In this document: positions 1 through 7,636 of the stretch, piece by piece
Position numbering within the stretch: position 1 is the stretch's first letter
Layout of the letters: each line of letters starts with the position of its first letter
NCBI GenBank assembly: GCA_003524435.1
Contig: DQHP01000089.1
Coordinates: forward strand, 1 to 54,001
DNA length: 54,001 nucleotides
Source of the DNA: Microbacterium sp.
Lineage (GTDB): Bacteria > Actinomycetota > Actinomycetes > Actinomycetales > Microbacteriaceae
Direction: 5' to 3'
Notes under the pieces: model-generated
What the model was told of the DNA's origin: nothing
Databases searched by the model: none
The model's input: the letters and a program-made list of their open reading frames with translations, nothing else
Position numbers and translations under genes: made by a program

Positions 1-178
1 ACTGCTCGCCGCGAATCCGACGGCCCCGGTGGCAGAAGTCGCAGCGGCCGGTGCGTGGCTACACGGTTACGCGGCGATGCGGGCAGCAGCAGTGACGGCA
101 GAGCACCCAGGACACCCGATCGTTGCACTTGACGTCGCTGAGGCGCTGCCGGCGGCGATAGGGGCCCTGCTGTCGTGA
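1..178 (+). CDS. nnrD: C-terminal end of ADP/ATP-dependent NAD(P)H-hydrate dehydratase (partial)
   Basis: Only the last 58 codons are inside the window, read in the frame beginning at base 2 and ending at TGA 176-178. The segment has the pattern of the NnrD (YjeF C-terminal, ribokinase-like) tail: an AAAGAWLHG stretch, then an acidic and proline segment (VALDVAEALPAAIGALL). NnrD repairs damaged NAD(P)HX in the cytoplasm. The next gene starts with GTG at 175 and overlaps this stop by four bases, so the two are probably translationally coupled. The family call rests on a short tail, so it is likely but not certain. Confidence 0.6.
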   Translation, partial: LLAANPTAPVAEVAAAGAWLHGYAAMRAAAVTAEHPGHPIVALDVAEALPAAIGALLS

Positions 179-1404
179 AGATGCGCACGCTAGGGCTGTG
201 GGGCGCGTTCCTCGCAGTGCATATCCTCATCGCCTGGTTGGGGTGGGTGTATCCGAGCCAGCCGATGGGTGACGTTGTGCTGGTGTACGAACCGTGGTCC
301 ACCGCTGCGTTGAGCGGCGGCTCGATCGTCGGAATCAACGAGCCGTGGGTCTACCCGCAGGCGGCATTGATGCCGATGCTCATCGCCAAGATTCTCTCCT
401 GGCCGCTCATAGGCGTTGTCGGCGCGTCAGGGGCGTATCTCATAGCCTGGGCCGTATTGGTGACGGCGCTGGATGCTGTCGGGTTCGGCGTGCTCGTCGG
501 CCGCACTGGTTCGTCACCCAGGCGCACTGCCGGATGGTTCTGGACGGCGGCGTTGCTGCTGCTCGGACCGATTGCGATGTATCGAATCGATGCCATTACC
601 GTGCCGCTGGCGGTGATCGCGGGCTACTGGCTAGTTCGCAGGCCCGCAACTGCCGCGGCACTGCTCACGATCGGCGCGTGGATCAAGATCTGGCCCGGTG
701 CGCTCCTGGTCGCGGCTGTGATCGCTGCACGAAGCCGAGTGCGGATGCTGTTCACCGCCGTCGCGCTCAGCGCTGGCATCGTCGTGCTGCTGTTTCTACT
801 GGGCGCCGATCAGCATCTGTTTGCCTTTCTTACCGAGCAGACGGGCAGGGGTCTGCAGATCGAGGCCGTCGCGGCGACGCCGTTTATGTGGATGGCGCAT
901 TTCGGCGCGGCATCCGTTGACTACAGCTATGAAATTCTTACCTTCCAGATCGGCGCTGCGGGGATTGACACTCTCGCGGCGTTGTTGACGCCGATTATGG
1001 CGCTTGCGGTGCTCGCGATCGTCGCTATGGCGGTACTGAAAGCGACGCGCGGGGGGTCTTTCCATCGGCTCATGCCGCCGCTCGCTCTTGCGCTGGTGAC
1101 GACACTTATCGTGACGAACAAGGTCGGATCCCCACAATTTCAGACCTGGTTGATCGCGCCAGTTGTGCTGTGGATTGTCTTCGATCGCACTCGCTCCGGC
1201 AGCGCGGCGGGACTAGTGCTGGTGCTCTGCGGCCTCACCTGCCTCATCTACCCGCTGACCTATGACGCGCTACTGGGTACCGAACTTCTGCCGGTGCTGA
1301 TTCTGACCGCGCGCAACCTCCTACTCATCGCGCTGCTCGTCGTCGCTATTCGTACACTGGCGCGAGTGCCCGTCGGGCGCGGACGAGCCAGGAAAACCAA
1401 CTGA
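175..1404 (+). CDS. GT87-like polyprenyl-phosphate-dependent membrane glycosyltransferase
   Basis: A 409-residue, very hydrophobic protein with about ten predicted membrane segments. An early PSQPMGD segment (near residue 31) matches the extracytoplasmic acidic loop of GT-C enzymes. IKIWPG at about 170-175 matches the conserved K-x-[WY]-P motif of the GT87/DUF2029 family, and SPQFQTW near 319 is also typical. Known relatives add mannose or arabinose from polyprenyl-phosphate sugars to cell-envelope glycolipids; the donor and acceptor here cannot be read from sequence. The GTG start overlaps the upstream stop. A basic tail (GRGRARK) ends the protein. The thiamine-binding gene follows after 15 bases with a clear GAGAGGAAA Shine-Dalgarno. 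Confidence 0.75.
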   Translation: MKMRTLGLWGAFLAVHILIAWLGWVYPSQPMGDVVLVYEPWSTAALSGGSIVGINEPWVYPQAALMPMLIAKILSWPLIGVVGASGAYLIAWAVLVTALDAVGFGVLVGRTGSSPRRTAGWFWTAALLLLGPIAMYRIDAITVPLAVIAGYWLVRRPATAAALLTIGAWIKIWPGALLVAAVIAARSRVRMLFTAVALSAGIVVLLFLLGADQHLFAFLTEQTGRGLQIEAVAATPFMWMAHFGAASVDYSYEILTFQIGAAGIDTLAALLTPIMALAVLAIVAMAVLKATRGGSFHRLMPPLALALVTTLIVTNKVGSPQFQTWLIAPVVLWIVFDRTRSGSAAGLVLVLCGLTCLIYPLTYDALLGTELLPVLILTARNLLLIALLVVAIRTLARVPVGRGRARKTN

Positions 1405-1419
1405 ACTGAGAGGAAAACT

Positions 1420-1740
1420 ATGCTCATCGCATTCTCCGTCGCCCCCAGTGGTACCGGAAACAGTGACGGGTCCGTTCACGACGCTGTTGCTGCAGCAGTG
1501 AAGATCGTGCGTGAGAGCGGGCTGCCGCATCGCACCACCAGTATGTTCACCGAGGTTGAAGGACCCGACTGGGACACCGTGATGGACGTCGTCAAGCGTG
1601 CAACTGAGGCAGTCATGCCCTTCGGATCGCGTGTGTCGCTCGTGCTGAAGGCAGATATTCGCCCGGGCTACGAAGGCGAACTAGACGGCAAGATCGAGCG
1701 GCTCGAGCGTTCACTGATTGGGCCGGCGCAGAACCAATGA
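1420..1740 (+). CDS. MTH1187/YkoF-family thiamine-binding protein
   Basis: A 106-residue protein of the small ferredoxin-like MTH1187 family (thiamine-binding proteins). It begins MLIAFSVAPSG and has a central FTEVEGPDWDTVMDVVKRA segment and a SRVSLVLKADIRPG strand, the family's conserved core. The start is ATG 1420, preceded by GAGAGGAAAACT. Length is normal, so this copy should be functional. Its 3' half (1546-1709) is duplicated at 3130-3293 with 154 of 164 bases identical. Its last codons (from about 1710) differ completely from the second copy, which suggests that this C-terminus was brought in from another strain. The stop overlaps the ATG of the next gene (ATGA, 1737-1740). Confidence 0.8.
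   Translation: MLIAFSVAPSGTGNSDGSVHDAVAAAVKIVRESGLPHRTTSMFTEVEGPDWDTVMDVVKRATEAVMPFGSRVSLVLKADIRPGYEGELDGKIERLERSLIGPAQNQ
1546..1709 (+). repeat. Direct repeat copy A (3' part of thiamine-binding gene)
   Basis: These 164 bases match 3130-3293 at a constant offset of 1584 bases with ten mismatches, six of them in the first 25 bases. Identity stops abruptly after base 1709, where the two C-termini diverge. The pair brackets the orphan gene 1737-3110. Confidence 0.93.
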
Positions 1741-3110
1741 TTCGAAAAGCTCATCCGCGCGTGGCCAGAAAAGCGGCGAAGGCTCCAGGTCCGAGACGGC
1801 GGTGGAGAATGACGCTTGGCTGGACGCTCGCAGCCTTGCTCTTGTTGACCACCGTGGCCGCGATCGTATGGGGAATTAGTAGCGCCTGGCTTGCGGCGCA
1901 AAGTCCGAACGCCGATGCGGGCGGCTTCTGGGCTGCTTTCACCGGCCCCGTTGGAGACACGCTTGGCCCTGTGCTGAGTACGTTGGCGATTTTGGTGACT
2001 GTTTTCGTAGCTGTTTTCTGGCAGCCAAAGCAAAACCGCCTCGAATTTGACGCCAGACAGGAGCAAAATCGTGCGTCACAAGTCGATGGATGGGTGGCGG
2101 AGAGCACGGATGGCAGGCGTTTTGGGGTCGTCGTGTCAAACGACGCTGATGCCGTGGTATTTGACCTTGATCTGCTTATTTCTCAGGGCAATGTCGACCG
2201 CGAAGTCGAGGTCGGTATTGACCGCGAGCCGAGATTGCCGCGAGGAACATGGTTCATCGAGTTCATTCCCGACGTCGACACACCTGCTCATTGGCGCGCT
2301 CCGGTCCCCGTGCGTGAATCGGACGGGATGGAGGTCACACTTGATCCTCTTGTCGATGACAAAGTCCGGCTTCCCGGCCAGCACGTGTTGCGACCGCATG
2401 TTCCTCAGTCGATTGGCGGCAACGCGCAACCGTATTTTGTTCTCAAAGAGATGCGCTACTCCCTGCACGACGCTGCGTGGCAACGGGATGAGCGTGGTCG
2501 CCCTATTGCTGCCGGGACGCTCGACCTTGACGAGGATCAACGCCGAGAGACCGCTGGAAGGCTAGTTCGGCAGGAGCAACGCGATCGCGCAGTCTCCTCA
2601 GCGCGTGTAGATGATGAGCTCGAATCGTTGGTGCGATATGTGATTGAGGTTCTATGTCGAACGCTTCAACCTGACATCGAGGATCTTTACGCGGAGGCGA
2701 TTGGTCGCGAGCTTCTCGTTGATCGCCACGTGCTTCCTCATGTCGCTTCGCTCACGCGCCCAGGTACCGGTGGACAGTTCCACCTCAAGCTGACCGCGCC
2801 AAGTGGGAGCCTGCTGAAACTCGTGCCCAGCAAAGGTGCGTTTCCGCACGTGGTGTTCATGACTGATCAACACGGAGAAGCACGGTTCGTGATCGGTGGG
2901 AGAAACGCAGGCGGAGTCATAAAGCAGGCGGGAGCTCGCACGATCGGGTTGAAGAACGCCGGAGACCTCACTGCGCGAACCACGAAGCAATGGATGAGTA
3001 CGGCCGCGGAGAGATGGAAACTGATAGAAGTACTACGAACGATGGTGAGCGAGGCAGCCAAAGCTCAGGAGGTTATGGATTCTGAGGAGTCGCATCTGAG
3101 ACTGGGGTAG
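1737..3110 (+). CDS. Orphan two-TM membrane protein of unknown function
   Basis: A 457-residue protein I do not recognise. Residues 1-27 are strongly basic. Membrane segments lie at about 28-52 and 72-95, and the remaining roughly 360 residues appear soluble. The part just after TM2 (FDARQEQNRASQVDGWV) followed by a beta-rich VVVSNDADAVVFDLDL resembles a loose group of actinobacterial two-TM proteins with a cytoplasmic beta-sandwich, which is only an impression. A charged helical stretch lies at about 255-300. Two 60-base lines I counted (1981-2040 and 2401-2460) are 50% G+C, against 68% in 661-720. ATG 1737 overlaps the upstream stop, so it is translated as a coupled second gene. The flanking repeats suggest arrival by recombination. 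No integrase or transposase is present. Confidence 0.75.
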   Translation: MIRKAHPRVARKAAKAPGPRRRWRMTLGWTLAALLLLTTVAAIVWGISSAWLAAQSPNADAGGFWAAFTGPVGDTLGPVLSTLAILVTVFVAVFWQPKQNRLEFDARQEQNRASQVDGWVAESTDGRRFGVVVSNDADAVVFDLDLLISQGNVDREVEVGIDREPRLPRGTWFIEFIPDVDTPAHWRAPVPVRESDGMEVTLDPLVDDKVRLPGQHVLRPHVPQSIGGNAQPYFVLKEMRYSLHDAAWQRDERGRPIAAGTLDLDEDQRRETAGRLVRQEQRDRAVSSARVDDELESLVRYVIEVLCRTLQPDIEDLYAEAIGRELLVDRHVLPHVASLTRPGTGGQFHLKLTAPSGSLLKLVPSKGAFPHVVFMTDQHGEARFVIGGRNAGGVIKQAGARTIGLKNAGDLTARTTKQWMSTAAERWKLIEVLRTMVSEAAKAQEVMDSEESHLRLG

Positions 3111-3114
3111 TTGT

Positions 3115-3321
3115 ATCACCGCGGTGCTGTTCACAGAGATCGAAGGCCCGGAATGGGACACCGTGATGGACGCTGTCAAGCGTGCAACTGAGGCAGTCAT
3201 GCCTTTCGGATCGCGTGTGTCGCTCGTGCTGAAGGCAGATATTCGCCCGGGCCACGAAGGCGAACTAGACGGCAAGATCGAGCGGCTCGAGCGCGCGATC
3301 GACGGGGCTGATGCCTCCTGA
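3115..3321 (+). pseudogene. Truncated second copy of thiamine-binding protein gene (3' end only)
   Basis: Homology to the gene at 1420-1740 starts at about 3115 and runs to TGA 3319-3321. The first roughly 40 codons are missing. The remnant encodes FTEIEGPEWDTVMDAVKRA and onward, ending in its own C-terminus (RAIDGADAS). A GTG at 3124 could in principle start a 65-codon product, but no Shine-Dalgarno is evident and half the fold would be absent. It is probably the resident 3' end left behind when the segment carrying 1546-3110 recombined in. It is the mirror piece of repeat copy A. Confidence 0.85.
3130..3293 (+). repeat. Direct repeat copy B (3' part of thiamine-binding gene)
   Basis: Partner of 1546-1709 at an offset of 1584 bases, 154/164 identical. 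Within 1571-1709 and its match only four bases differ, two of which change residues (V to A and Y to H). Confidence 0.93.
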
Positions 3322-3396
3322 GCGGGCGTGCGTGAAGCCGGATACTAGTCTTTCATTTCACCGGCTTCTCTCGTGAGGTCGACGAGAGTGGGGACG

Positions 3397-4032
3397 ATGG
3401 ATCAGTCGATGCTTGTGGCAGGGACCGCCGTGTTGCTGCGCAACGCACCCGCGGGGATGGAGGTGCTGCTGATTCGTCGACCAGACCGCGGTTCTTTCGC
3501 GGGCGCCTGGGTCTTTCCCGGCGGAGTCCTAGAAGACTCCGACGTGAGCGCTGATGCCAGCGAGGTCGACAATGCCGCTCGAGCCGCGGTGCGAGAGACG
3601 AAGGAAGAGGTCGGCCTGAGCATTACCGCTCTGGTGCCGCTGTCGCAGTGGACGCCGCCAATCGAGGCCCCCAAGCGTGTGCGCACCTGGTTCTACCTGG
3701 CACCGCAGGTGCAGGGCGAGATAGTGCCTGCACACGATGAAGTTGTGGGGTGGCAATGGGTACGCCCCGCGGATGCCCTTGCCCAGCAGACCCGCCAAGA
3801 GATAGAACTTTTTCCACCGACCTGGGTGACGTTGCATTTGCTCTTGGGGATAGAAAGCGTCGAGGAGGCGCTTGCGTCGACATCCGATCCGGAGCACTTC
3901 CACACGCACATCCTCGCCAGTCTCGAGGGTCAGACCTTCGTCTGGAACGGCGATCAGGAGCACCCGCAAGGTGGCACTGGACGGCACCGGTTGGAGACCA
4001 TTAGCCGTCCGTGGCGATACCTGCGCGACTGA
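3397..4032 (+). CDS. NUDIX hydrolase, long-box type
   Basis: A 211-residue protein counted from ATG 3397, which follows a purine-rich GAGTGGGGAC. A longer reading from GTG 3373 adds eight residues and is less likely. The Nudix fold starts with LVAGTAVLLR. FPGG at 40-43 and RETKEEVG at 66-73 are the two halves of the Nudix box, with about nine extra residues between them compared with the canonical spacing. That insertion is usual in NUDT7/NUDT19-like members that act on CoA or nucleotide diphosphate derivatives. The substrate is unknown. The gene converges with metX: its stop (4030-4032) is immediately followed by the metX stop on the other strand. Confidence 0.8.
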   Translation: MDQSMLVAGTAVLLRNAPAGMEVLLIRRPDRGSFAGAWVFPGGVLEDSDVSADASEVDNAARAAVRETKEEVGLSITALVPLSQWTPPIEAPKRVRTWFYLAPQVQGEIVPAHDEVVGWQWVRPADALAQQTRQEIELFPPTWVTLHLLLGIESVEEALASTSDPEHFHTHILASLEGQTFVWNGDQEHPQGGTGRHRLETISRPWRYLRD

Positions 4033-5241
4033 TCACGCCTCGAGCAGTCGTCGCAGATGCGCGCCCACTTCATCAGTTTCGATGAGGAAGCCGTCGTGGC
4101 CGAAATCGCTCGTCAACACGACCGGCTCGTTCCCGTCGAGGGTGTTCGGAATGCTGCGCGCAATGCGCTGCTGCCCGTCGACAGGGAAGAGCCTGTCAGA
4201 GTCGATGCCCAGCACGAGCGTCTTCGCTGTCACCGTCTGCAGCGCTTCTTCGACGCCGCCGCGTCCGCGGCCGACATCGTGCGAGCTCATCGCCTCGACG
4301 ACAGTGATGTAGCTGTTCGCGTCGAAGCGCCGGGTGAACTTGTTGCCGTGAAAATCAAGGTAGCTCTCTACGGCAAAGCGTCCGCCGTGGCCGAGAGGAG
4401 AAACGCCCGACTGCCACGAACGCTGGAACCGCTGATTCAGTTCGATCGGGCTGCGGTAATTCAGCAGCGCCATCCGACGCGCCAGCGCCAAGCCTCGGTG
4501 TGGGCCTTCGCTGTCGGAGCGGTCGTAGTACTCGCCGCCCTGGAACCGCGGGTCAATGCGGATCGCCTCGAGTTGCACGGAGTTCAACGCGATCTGATCG
4601 GCAGTGTTCACCGGGGGAGACGACAGCACAGCCAGTCGCTCGACGCGGTCGGGGTGTGTGACGGCCCATTCGAGGGCGTGCATGCCTCCCATCGACCCGC
4701 CGACAACGGCGGACCACCGGTCGATGCCCAGCTCATCGGCGAGCAGCACTTGGGCCGCGACCTGATCGCGGATCGTCAGATAAGGAAAGCGCGACGCCCA
4801 TTCGTAGCCGTCGGGCGCGACGCTGGCGGGTCCGGTGGAGCCCTGGCATCCGCCGAGCATATTCGGCGCGATCACGAACCATTTGTCAGTGTCGACGGCA
4901 GCGCCGGGGCCGACAATGTCTTCCCACCAGCCAGCAGTGGGGTGTCCCGCGCCAGCCTCACCACGCAGATGGCTGTCGCCGGTGAGCGCGTGCAGCACCA
5001 AAATCGCGTTATCGCGGGCAGCATTAAGCTCACCCCACGATTCGTAGGCCATGCGGATGCTGGGAAGCTCCGCGTCATTCTCGGTGCGGAAGGCCCTGAA
5101 AGCTGCGAATTTTCTGCCGCCGACCGGATCGCCATCACGCCACGCGCCGGTTATTGGTGGGCGTGCACGGAGCAGACGTACATCAGCCGCCGTCACGCGC
5201 GCCGAGGGCACGGTGTCTTCGGAAGTGCTCTGCCAGTCCAT
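4033..5241 (-). CDS. metX: Homoserine O-acetyltransferase
   Basis: A 402-residue alpha/beta-hydrolase-fold enzyme that acetylates homoserine with acetyl-CoA, the first committed step to methionine. The nucleophile elbow GGSMGG places the catalytic Ser at about residue 183. The Asp lies in LGIDSDRLFP and the His in DFGHDGF near the C-terminus. I chose ATG at 5241 (MDWQS), because the upstream in-frame extension to 5427 reads through the terminator and into the end of metY. metY lies upstream on the same strand and makes homocysteine from the product. The two genes are separated by a strong hairpin, so metX may have its own promoter in 5242-5303. Confidence 0.93.
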   Translation of the reverse strand: MDWQSTSEDTVPSARVTAADVRLLRARPPITGAWRDGDPVGGRKFAAFRAFRTENDAELPSIRMAYESWGELNAARDNAILVLHALTGDSHLRGEAGAGHPTAGWWEDIVGPGAAVDTDKWFVIAPNMLGGCQGSTGPASVAPDGYEWASRFPYLTIRDQVAAQVLLADELGIDRWSAVVGGSMGGMHALEWAVTHPDRVERLAVLSSPPVNTADQIALNSVQLEAIRIDPRFQGGEYYDRSDSEGPHRGLALARRMALLNYRSPIELNQRFQRSWQSGVSPLGHGGRFAVESYLDFHGNKFTRRFDANSYITVVEAMSSHDVGRGRGGVEEALQTVTAKTLVLGIDSDRLFPVDGQQRIARSIPNTLDGNEPVVLTSDFGHDGFLIETDEVGAHLRRLLEA

Positions 5242-5303
5242 GACTCCATTGTCGCCTGCGCGGCCACCCCGTGGGTGCAGGTTACGACCGATCGCCCGTG
5301 CAA

Positions 5304-5349
5304 TATGAAAATCCCCTCTTCCAGCCAGGCTGGAGAGGGGATTTTCATA
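5304..5349 (-). terminator. Intrinsic terminator between metY and metX
   Basis: A long inverted repeat: the left arm 5304-5326 and right arm 5328-5349 pair over about 22 bases with one bulge. The stem contains GAAAATCCCCTC and its complement, so a T-rich end exists on either strand. It follows the metY stop (5375) by about 25 bases in the direction of transcription. It should end most metY transcripts before metX. Confidence 0.8.
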
Positions 5350-5374
5350 CTCGACCGGAGGGCGGGGGGACTGC

Positions 5375-6697
5375 TTAGGCGCGAGCGGCCTCAGAGACGC
5401 GGCGTGCCGCTGCCAGAGCCTGCTCAAGGTCTGCCTTGAGGTCGTCGATGTTCTCGAGCCCGACGGACAGGCGCACCAGACCCGGCGTGACGCCGGCGGT
5501 GAGCTGCTGCTCGGGTGAGAGCTGCGAGTGCGTTGTCGATGCCGGGTGGATCACGAGCGAGCGTACATCGCCGATGTTGGCGAGGTGGCTGAACAGCGAC
5601 AGGCTGTTGACGAATTCGCGACCGGCTTCTACGCCGCCCTTGAGCTCGAACGACAGTACCGCTCCGACGCCCTTGGGTGCGTACTCGTTCGCCTTGGCGT
5701 ACCACGGCGACGAGGGGAGGCCCGAGTAGTTCACCGACGCGACGTCAACGTTGTTCTCGAGCCACTCAGCGATCTCCTGAGCGTTCTGTACGTGGCGCTC
5801 GATGCGCAGCGAGAGGGTCTCGACGCCCTGGATGAGGTTCCAAGCGCTCTGCGGCGAAATTGCCGAGCCGAGGTCGCGAAGCAGCTGCACGCGCGCCTTG
5901 ATGATGTAAGCGAGTGCGTCGCCAACCGCGGTGGTGTAGCTAGCTCCGTGGTACGACGGGTCGGGCTCGGTGAGTCCAGGAAACTTCTCGACGTTCTTTG
6001 ACCATTCGAACTTGCCGCCGTCGATGATCGCACCGCCGATGGTGGTGCCGTGGCCGCCGAGGAACTTCGTCACGGAGTGCACGACAATGTCGGCACCGTG
6101 CTCGAAGGGACGGATCAGGTAGGGAGTTGCGATCGTGTTGTCGACGATGAGCGGCAAGCCGCTGTCATGTGCGACATCGGCGATGCCACGGATGTCGAGC
6201 ACGTTGATCTTCGGGTTGCCGATGGTCTCGGCGAAGAGGAGCTTTGTGTTCGGTCGAACCGCGGCGCGCCACTCTTCAATGTCATCCTGGTTCTCGACGA
6301 AGGTGACCTCGATGCCGAGCTTCGCGAGGGTGTACTTGAAGAGGTTGTAGGTACCACCGTAGATCGAGCTCGACGAGACGATGTGGTCACCAGCCTCAGC
6401 GATGTTGAGAACAGCGAAAGTGGAAGCTGCCTGTCCGCTTGCGAGGACCAGCGCTCCGGTGCCGCCTTCGAGAGCGGCCAGACGCTGCTCGAGGACATCC
6501 TGCGTGGGGTTCTGGATGCGCGTGTAGATGTTGCCGAACTCGGCCAGCGCAAACAGATTCGCCGCGTGGTCGGCGTTGTCGAACACGTAGGAGGTGGTTT
6601 GGTAGATCGGGGTGGCACGAGCCTTGGTGACAGGATCGGGCGCGGCGCCGGAGTGGATCTGCTTGGTCTCGAAACGCCAGTTCTCGGGTGCGGACAT
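5375..6697 (-). CDS. metY: O-acetylhomoserine sulfhydrylase (direct sulfhydrylation)
   Basis: A 440-residue PLP enzyme of the Cys/Met metabolism family. It makes homocysteine from O-acetylhomoserine and sulfide. The PLP lysine is in HSVTKFLGGHG (Lys 211). YTRIQNPTQ (59-67) and GGTGALVLASGQAA (78-91) are conserved cofactor-binding segments, and LVIHPASTTH lies near the C-terminus. The length and the long insert after the PLP lysine fit MetY rather than MetB. Start ATG 6697 is preceded by GGAGGAAATC; the in-frame extension to 7399 is spurious. It is divergent from the SDR gene, with about 147 bases between the two starts. I see no SAM riboswitch fold there. Confidence 0.93.
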   Translation of the reverse strand: MSAPENWRFETKQIHSGAAPDPVTKARATPIYQTTSYVFDNADHAANLFALAEFGNIYTRIQNPTQDVLEQRLAALEGGTGALVLASGQAASTFAVLNIAEAGDHIVSSSSIYGGTYNLFKYTLAKLGIEVTFVENQDDIEEWRAAVRPNTKLLFAETIGNPKINVLDIRGIADVAHDSGLPLIVDNTIATPYLIRPFEHGADIVVHSVTKFLGGHGTTIGGAIIDGGKFEWSKNVEKFPGLTEPDPSYHGASYTTAVGDALAYIIKARVQLLRDLGSAISPQSAWNLIQGVETLSLRIERHVQNAQEIAEWLENNVDVASVNYSGLPSSPWYAKANEYAPKGVGAVLSFELKGGVEAGREFVNSLSLFSHLANIGDVRSLVIHPASTTHSQLSPEQQLTAGVTPGLVRLSVGLENIDDLKADLEQALAAARRVSEAARA

Positions 6698-6844
6698 GAT
6701 TTCCTCCAGAGCGGGAGTGAGGTCGATACGGCGGGTGCCGTGAAAGTGACTGTACGTGGCGGGCATCCCTGTCAACAACCACTGGGAAATGTGACGTAAT
6801 ATTCGCTGGCGATGAAAGTCAGCGAAACGTCGTACGGTGGAGGC

Positions 6845-7630
6845 ATGGTAACGAGACGTGCAGTTGTCACAGGGGCGAGTTCGGGTATCGGCGCAGCCAC
6901 AGTTCGAGGGCTCCGCGCGCGCGGGTGGGACGTCATCGGCGTTGCACGACGTGCGGATCGTCTGCAAGTTCTTGTGGACGAGACCGGTGCGTCGGCCGTC
7001 TCTTGCGATCTCACTGACCCGGATGCTGTGGCCGCTCTCATCGCTTCGATCGACGAGGCCGGACCCGTACACGCGCTCGTGCAGGTCGCGGGAGGTGCAC
7101 GGGGCACTGATCGCGTCGAAGATGGCGACACCGAAGACTGGCAGTGGATGTACGACGTCAACGTACTCGCCACCCAGCGTATTGTCGCCGGGCTCCTGCC
7201 TCTGCTGCGCGGAGGCGCGGCAACCGACGGGCACGCAGATATGGTCTTCGTGACTTCGACCGCCGCGCAGGGCGCGTACCCCGGCGGAGCCGGTTATAAC
7301 GCGGCCAAGGCCGCCGAGTCGATGCTCGTGCACGCTCTGCGGCAAGAGTTGAACGGCGAGCCGATTCGCGTCGTCGAGGTGGCTCCCGGGTTGGTGCACA
7401 CCGAAGAATTCACGCTCAATCGTCTTGGGGGTGACCGCGTTGCCGCCGATTCCGTGTATGCGGGCGTCGAAGAGCCACTTCTCGCCGAAGATGTCGCCGA
7501 CGTGATCGGCTATGCACTTGATGCCCCGCGCCGGGTGAACCTCGATCTGATCACGATGCGTCCGGTCGCACAGTCAGCACAGCATCTCCTGGCGCGCGGG
7601 CCGTTGCTCGTGCGCGGCGGCGAGGACTGA
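6845..7630 (+). CDS. Short-chain dehydrogenase/reductase
   Basis: A 261-residue classical SDR. The NADP-binding TGASSGIG is at 9-16, and the catalytic tetrad appears as N106, S138, Y151 and K155 (YNAAK). The usual NNAG motif reads QVAGG. The overall pattern is closest to YdfG-like 3-hydroxy-acid/serine dehydrogenases, but the substrate is not assignable. ATG 6845 with GGTGGAGGC just upstream is preferred over the in-frame ATG at 6812. It is transcribed divergently from metY, and ung follows after six bases, so the two form a likely operon. Confidence 0.85.
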   Translation: MVTRRAVVTGASSGIGAATVRGLRARGWDVIGVARRADRLQVLVDETGASAVSCDLTDPDAVAALIASIDEAGPVHALVQVAGGARGTDRVEDGDTEDWQWMYDVNVLATQRIVAGLLPLLRGGAATDGHADMVFVTSTAAQGAYPGGAGYNAAKAAESMLVHALRQELNGEPIRVVEVAPGLVHTEEFTLNRLGGDRVAADSVYAGVEEPLLAEDVADVIGYALDAPRRVNLDLITMRPVAQSAQHLLARGPLLVRGGED

Positions 7631-7636
7631 GCCTTC

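Noticed and set aside
1546..3321. Insertion sequence or integrative element with its own recombinase
   Set aside because: No transposase or integrase, no terminal inverted repeats and no target-site duplication are visible; homologous recombination explains the repeats better.
4057..5439. 460-codon plus-strand open frame antisense to metX
   Set aside because: High-G+C antisense frame; metX on the other strand has all catalytic motifs.
6698..6844. SAM riboswitch upstream of metY
   Set aside because: The gap is short and I could not find the paired stems of SAM-I, SAM-II or SAM-IV.
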